From an uncultured Clostridia bacterium (lineage in GTDB: Bacteria > Bacillota > Clostridia > Christensenellales > Borkfalkiaceae): a stretch of DNA of 6,923 nt. The DNA lies in NCBI GenBank assembly GCA_944372565.1, contig CALVZR010000052.1, positions 1-6,923 of the forward strand, written 5' to 3'. A program made the position numbers and the translations under genes. The notes under the pieces were generated by a model. It had not been told where the DNA came from. It made no database searches and saw only the letters and a list, made by a program, of their open reading frames with translations. Of the stretch, positions 5,440 to 6,923 are shown piece by piece; position 1 is the stretch's first letter; the number at the start of each line of letters is the position of its first letter.

Positions 5440-6923
5440 ATGACAGACAAATGCAGAGTATTCAAAACGGAGATCGGCGGCAGGGAAGTTACGGTGGAAA
5501 TCGGCAAATACGCCGAACAGGCCAACGGCTCCTGCCTGGTGCGTTGCGGCGAAACGGCGGTGATGGTTACCGCCACGATGGCCGAGAAACCGAGAGAGGG
5601 GATGGACTATTTCCCGCTCGGCGTGGATTATGAAGAAAAGATGTATTCCGTGGGAAAGATCCCCGGCGGATTCAAACGGCGCGAAGGCCGCGCGAGCGAC
5701 AAGGGCATTCTGACCGCCCGCCTCATCGACCGTCCGCTCCGCCCGCTCTTCCCCAAGGGCATTTTCAACGACGTGATCGTGGTCGCCACCGTGCTTTCGG
5801 TGGAGCCGGACGTTATGCCCGAACCTCTGGCGATGTTCGGCAGTTCCGTGGCGCTTTGCATCTCGGATATCCCGTTCGCGGGGCCGACGGGTTCGGTCGT
5901 GGTCGGGCTGGTGGACGGCGAATACGTCATCAACCCCTCGCTGGCGCAGCGCGCGAAGAGCAGGCTGTCTTTGAACCTCGCCGGCACGAAGGACGCCATC
6001 ATGATGGTCGAGGCGGGTTCCAAGGAAATCAGCGACGACGAGATGGTGGGCGCCATCCTCTTCGGGCACGAGCACATCAAAAAGCAGTGCGCGTTCCAGG
6101 AAGAGATCGTGAAGGAAGCGGGCAAGCCCAAGCGCGAAATGGAACTCTATCACGTTCCCGAAGATATCGACGCCGCCGTGCGCGCCTTCGCGAGCGATAT
6201 GCTGGACGAGGCGCTCGAACACTACGTGCGCGAAGAACGCCAGCAGGCGCAGGACAAGGTGGAAGCGGATACGCTCGAACACTTCAAGGAAATTTATCCC
6301 GATAAAGAGCGCGAAATCAAGGACAGCCTGTATTATCTCACGAAGGAAAAGGTGCGCGCGAAGATTCTCGACAAGGGCATCCGCCCCGACGGGAGAAAAC
6401 TTACGGAAATCCGCCCGATCTGGTGCGAACACGGCATTCTGCCGAGAGTGCACGGCAGCGGCGTGTTCACGAGAGGGCAGACGCAGGTAATGACCACCTG
6501 CACCCTCGCCATGCTCAGCGAGGCGCAGAAACTCGAAGGGCTGGACGAAGAGACGAGCAAGCGCTATATGCATCAGTATAATATGCCCGGCTACGCTTCG
6601 GGCGAAGCCAAGCCCATCCGCAGCCCCGGTCGCCGCGAAATCGGCCACGGCGCGCTCGCGGAACGCGCGCTTGAACCCGTGATTCCGAGCGCGGAGGAAT
6701 TCCCCTACGCCATCCGTATGGTGAGCGAGGTGCTGAGTTCCAACGGCTCCACTTCGCAGGGCAGCGTGTGCGGCTCCACCCTCGCGCTTATGGACGCGGG
6801 CGTGCCCATCAAGGCGCCCGTTGCCGGTATCGCGATGGGGCTTATCAAGGACGATAAGAGCGGGAAAGTCGCCGTTCTCACCGATATCCAGGGGCTGGAA
6901 GATTTCCTCGGCGATATGGACTT
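5440..6923 (+). CDS. pnp: Polyribonucleotide nucleotidyltransferase (PNPase), N-terminal part, cut by window end
   Basis: The frame is open from ATG 5440 to the right edge: 494 codons plus 2 nt, out of about 700 usual for the family. PNPase is a trimeric, phosphate-dependent 3'-5' exoribonuclease of RNA decay that can also add 3' tails. Seen in order are the first RNase PH domain (about 10-210) with GKIPGGFKRREGRASDKGIL (72-91) and DRPLRPLFPKG (97-107), the linker helical domain (about 235-310), and the second RNase PH domain from about 315. The latter has MHQYNMPGYASGE (377-389), SPGRREIGHGALAERAL (395-411), and SNGSTSQGSVCGSTLALMDAG (434-454). D488 and D494 match the catalytic D486 and D492 of the E. 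coli enzyme; the window ends right there. The C-terminal KH and S1 RNA-binding domains lie outside. GAGGAG at 5428-5433 is a good ribosome binding site 6 nt before ATG. I found no convincing promoter of its own, so it probably depends on read-through from rpsO. Confidence 0.98.
   Translation, partial: MTDKCRVFKTEIGGREVTVEIGKYAEQANGSCLVRCGETAVMVTATMAEKPREGMDYFPLGVDYEEKMYSVGKIPGGFKRREGRASDKGILTARLIDRPLRPLFPKGIFNDVIVVATVLSVEPDVMPEPLAMFGSSVALCISDIPFAGPTGSVVVGLVDGEYVINPSLAQRAKSRLSLNLAGTKDAIMMVEAGSKEISDDEMVGAILFGHEHIKKQCAFQEEIVKEAGKPKREMELYHVPEDIDAAVRAFASDMLDEALEHYVREERQQAQDKVEADTLEHFKEIYPDKEREIKDSLYYLTKEKVRAKILDKGIRPDGRKLTEIRPIWCEHGILPRVHGSGVFTRGQTQVMTTCTLAMLSEAQKLEGLDEETSKRYMHQYNMPGYASGEAKPIRSPGRREIGHGALAERALEPVIPSAEEFPYAIRMVSEVLSSNGSTSQGSVCGSTLALMDAGVPIKAPVAGIAMGLIKDDKSGKVAVLTDIQGLEDFLGDMD

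Noticed and set aside
5416..6648. Long minus-strand open frame of 410 codons opposite pnp
   Set aside because: It is antisense to highly conserved PNPase sequence, has no recognisable domain and no ribosome binding site, and shows the same compositional shadow pattern.

Overview
The window is a GC-rich, gene-dense stretch of bacterial housekeeping chromosome. All genes lie on the + strand. It suggests an anaerobic, clostridial-type Firmicute, possibly an uncultured gut lineage. The reasons are the order recJ-rel-MBL hydrolase-hemZ, a HemZ-type radical SAM protein, a bifunctional RXKD-type Rel, strong AAGGAGG ribosome binding sites and a sigma-A type promoter. The taxonomic placement is inference from gene content and order; no rRNA or lineage-specific marker is present.

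Layout. Bases 1-775 hold the 3' end of recJ (single-strand exonuclease), open at the left edge. It overlaps by 8 nt the complete rel gene (768-2897, (p)ppGpp synthetase/hydrolase). Ten bases later comes a glyoxalase II-like metallo-beta-lactamase-fold hydrolase (2908-3516), which overlaps hemZ (3513-4889, radical SAM, HemN/HemW superfamily) through an ATGA junction. The tight spacing implies one co-transcribed, partly translationally coupled unit. A possible internal promoter sits inside recJ, about 150 bp upstream of rel.

The gap 4890-5067 carries a very good promoter (TTTACA, 17 bp, TATACT, with an extended -10 TGC) and a leader of roughly 97 nt. The leader can fold into one long imperfect hairpin containing a G-U/G-C motif like the one ribosomal protein S15 reads in 16S rRNA. 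It precedes rpsO (5068-5331). A clear intrinsic terminator follows, then a second strong hairpin, then pnp (5440 to the right edge, about 494 codons, cut exactly at the catalytic GDMD motif of the second RNase PH domain).

How the genes fit together: recJ serves DNA repair, rel sets the stringent response, rpsO builds the 30S platform, and pnp degrades RNA. The rpsO-pnp pair is an ancient ribosome/RNA-decay operon whose control in other bacteria acts through RNA structures in exactly these two intergenic regions. I see no mobile element, CRISPR array, tRNA, rRNA or phage gene, and no convincing new system. The most interesting parts are the RNA structures around rpsO, the apparent loss of apt and dtd from a commonly conserved gene order, and the uncertain true function of HemZ.
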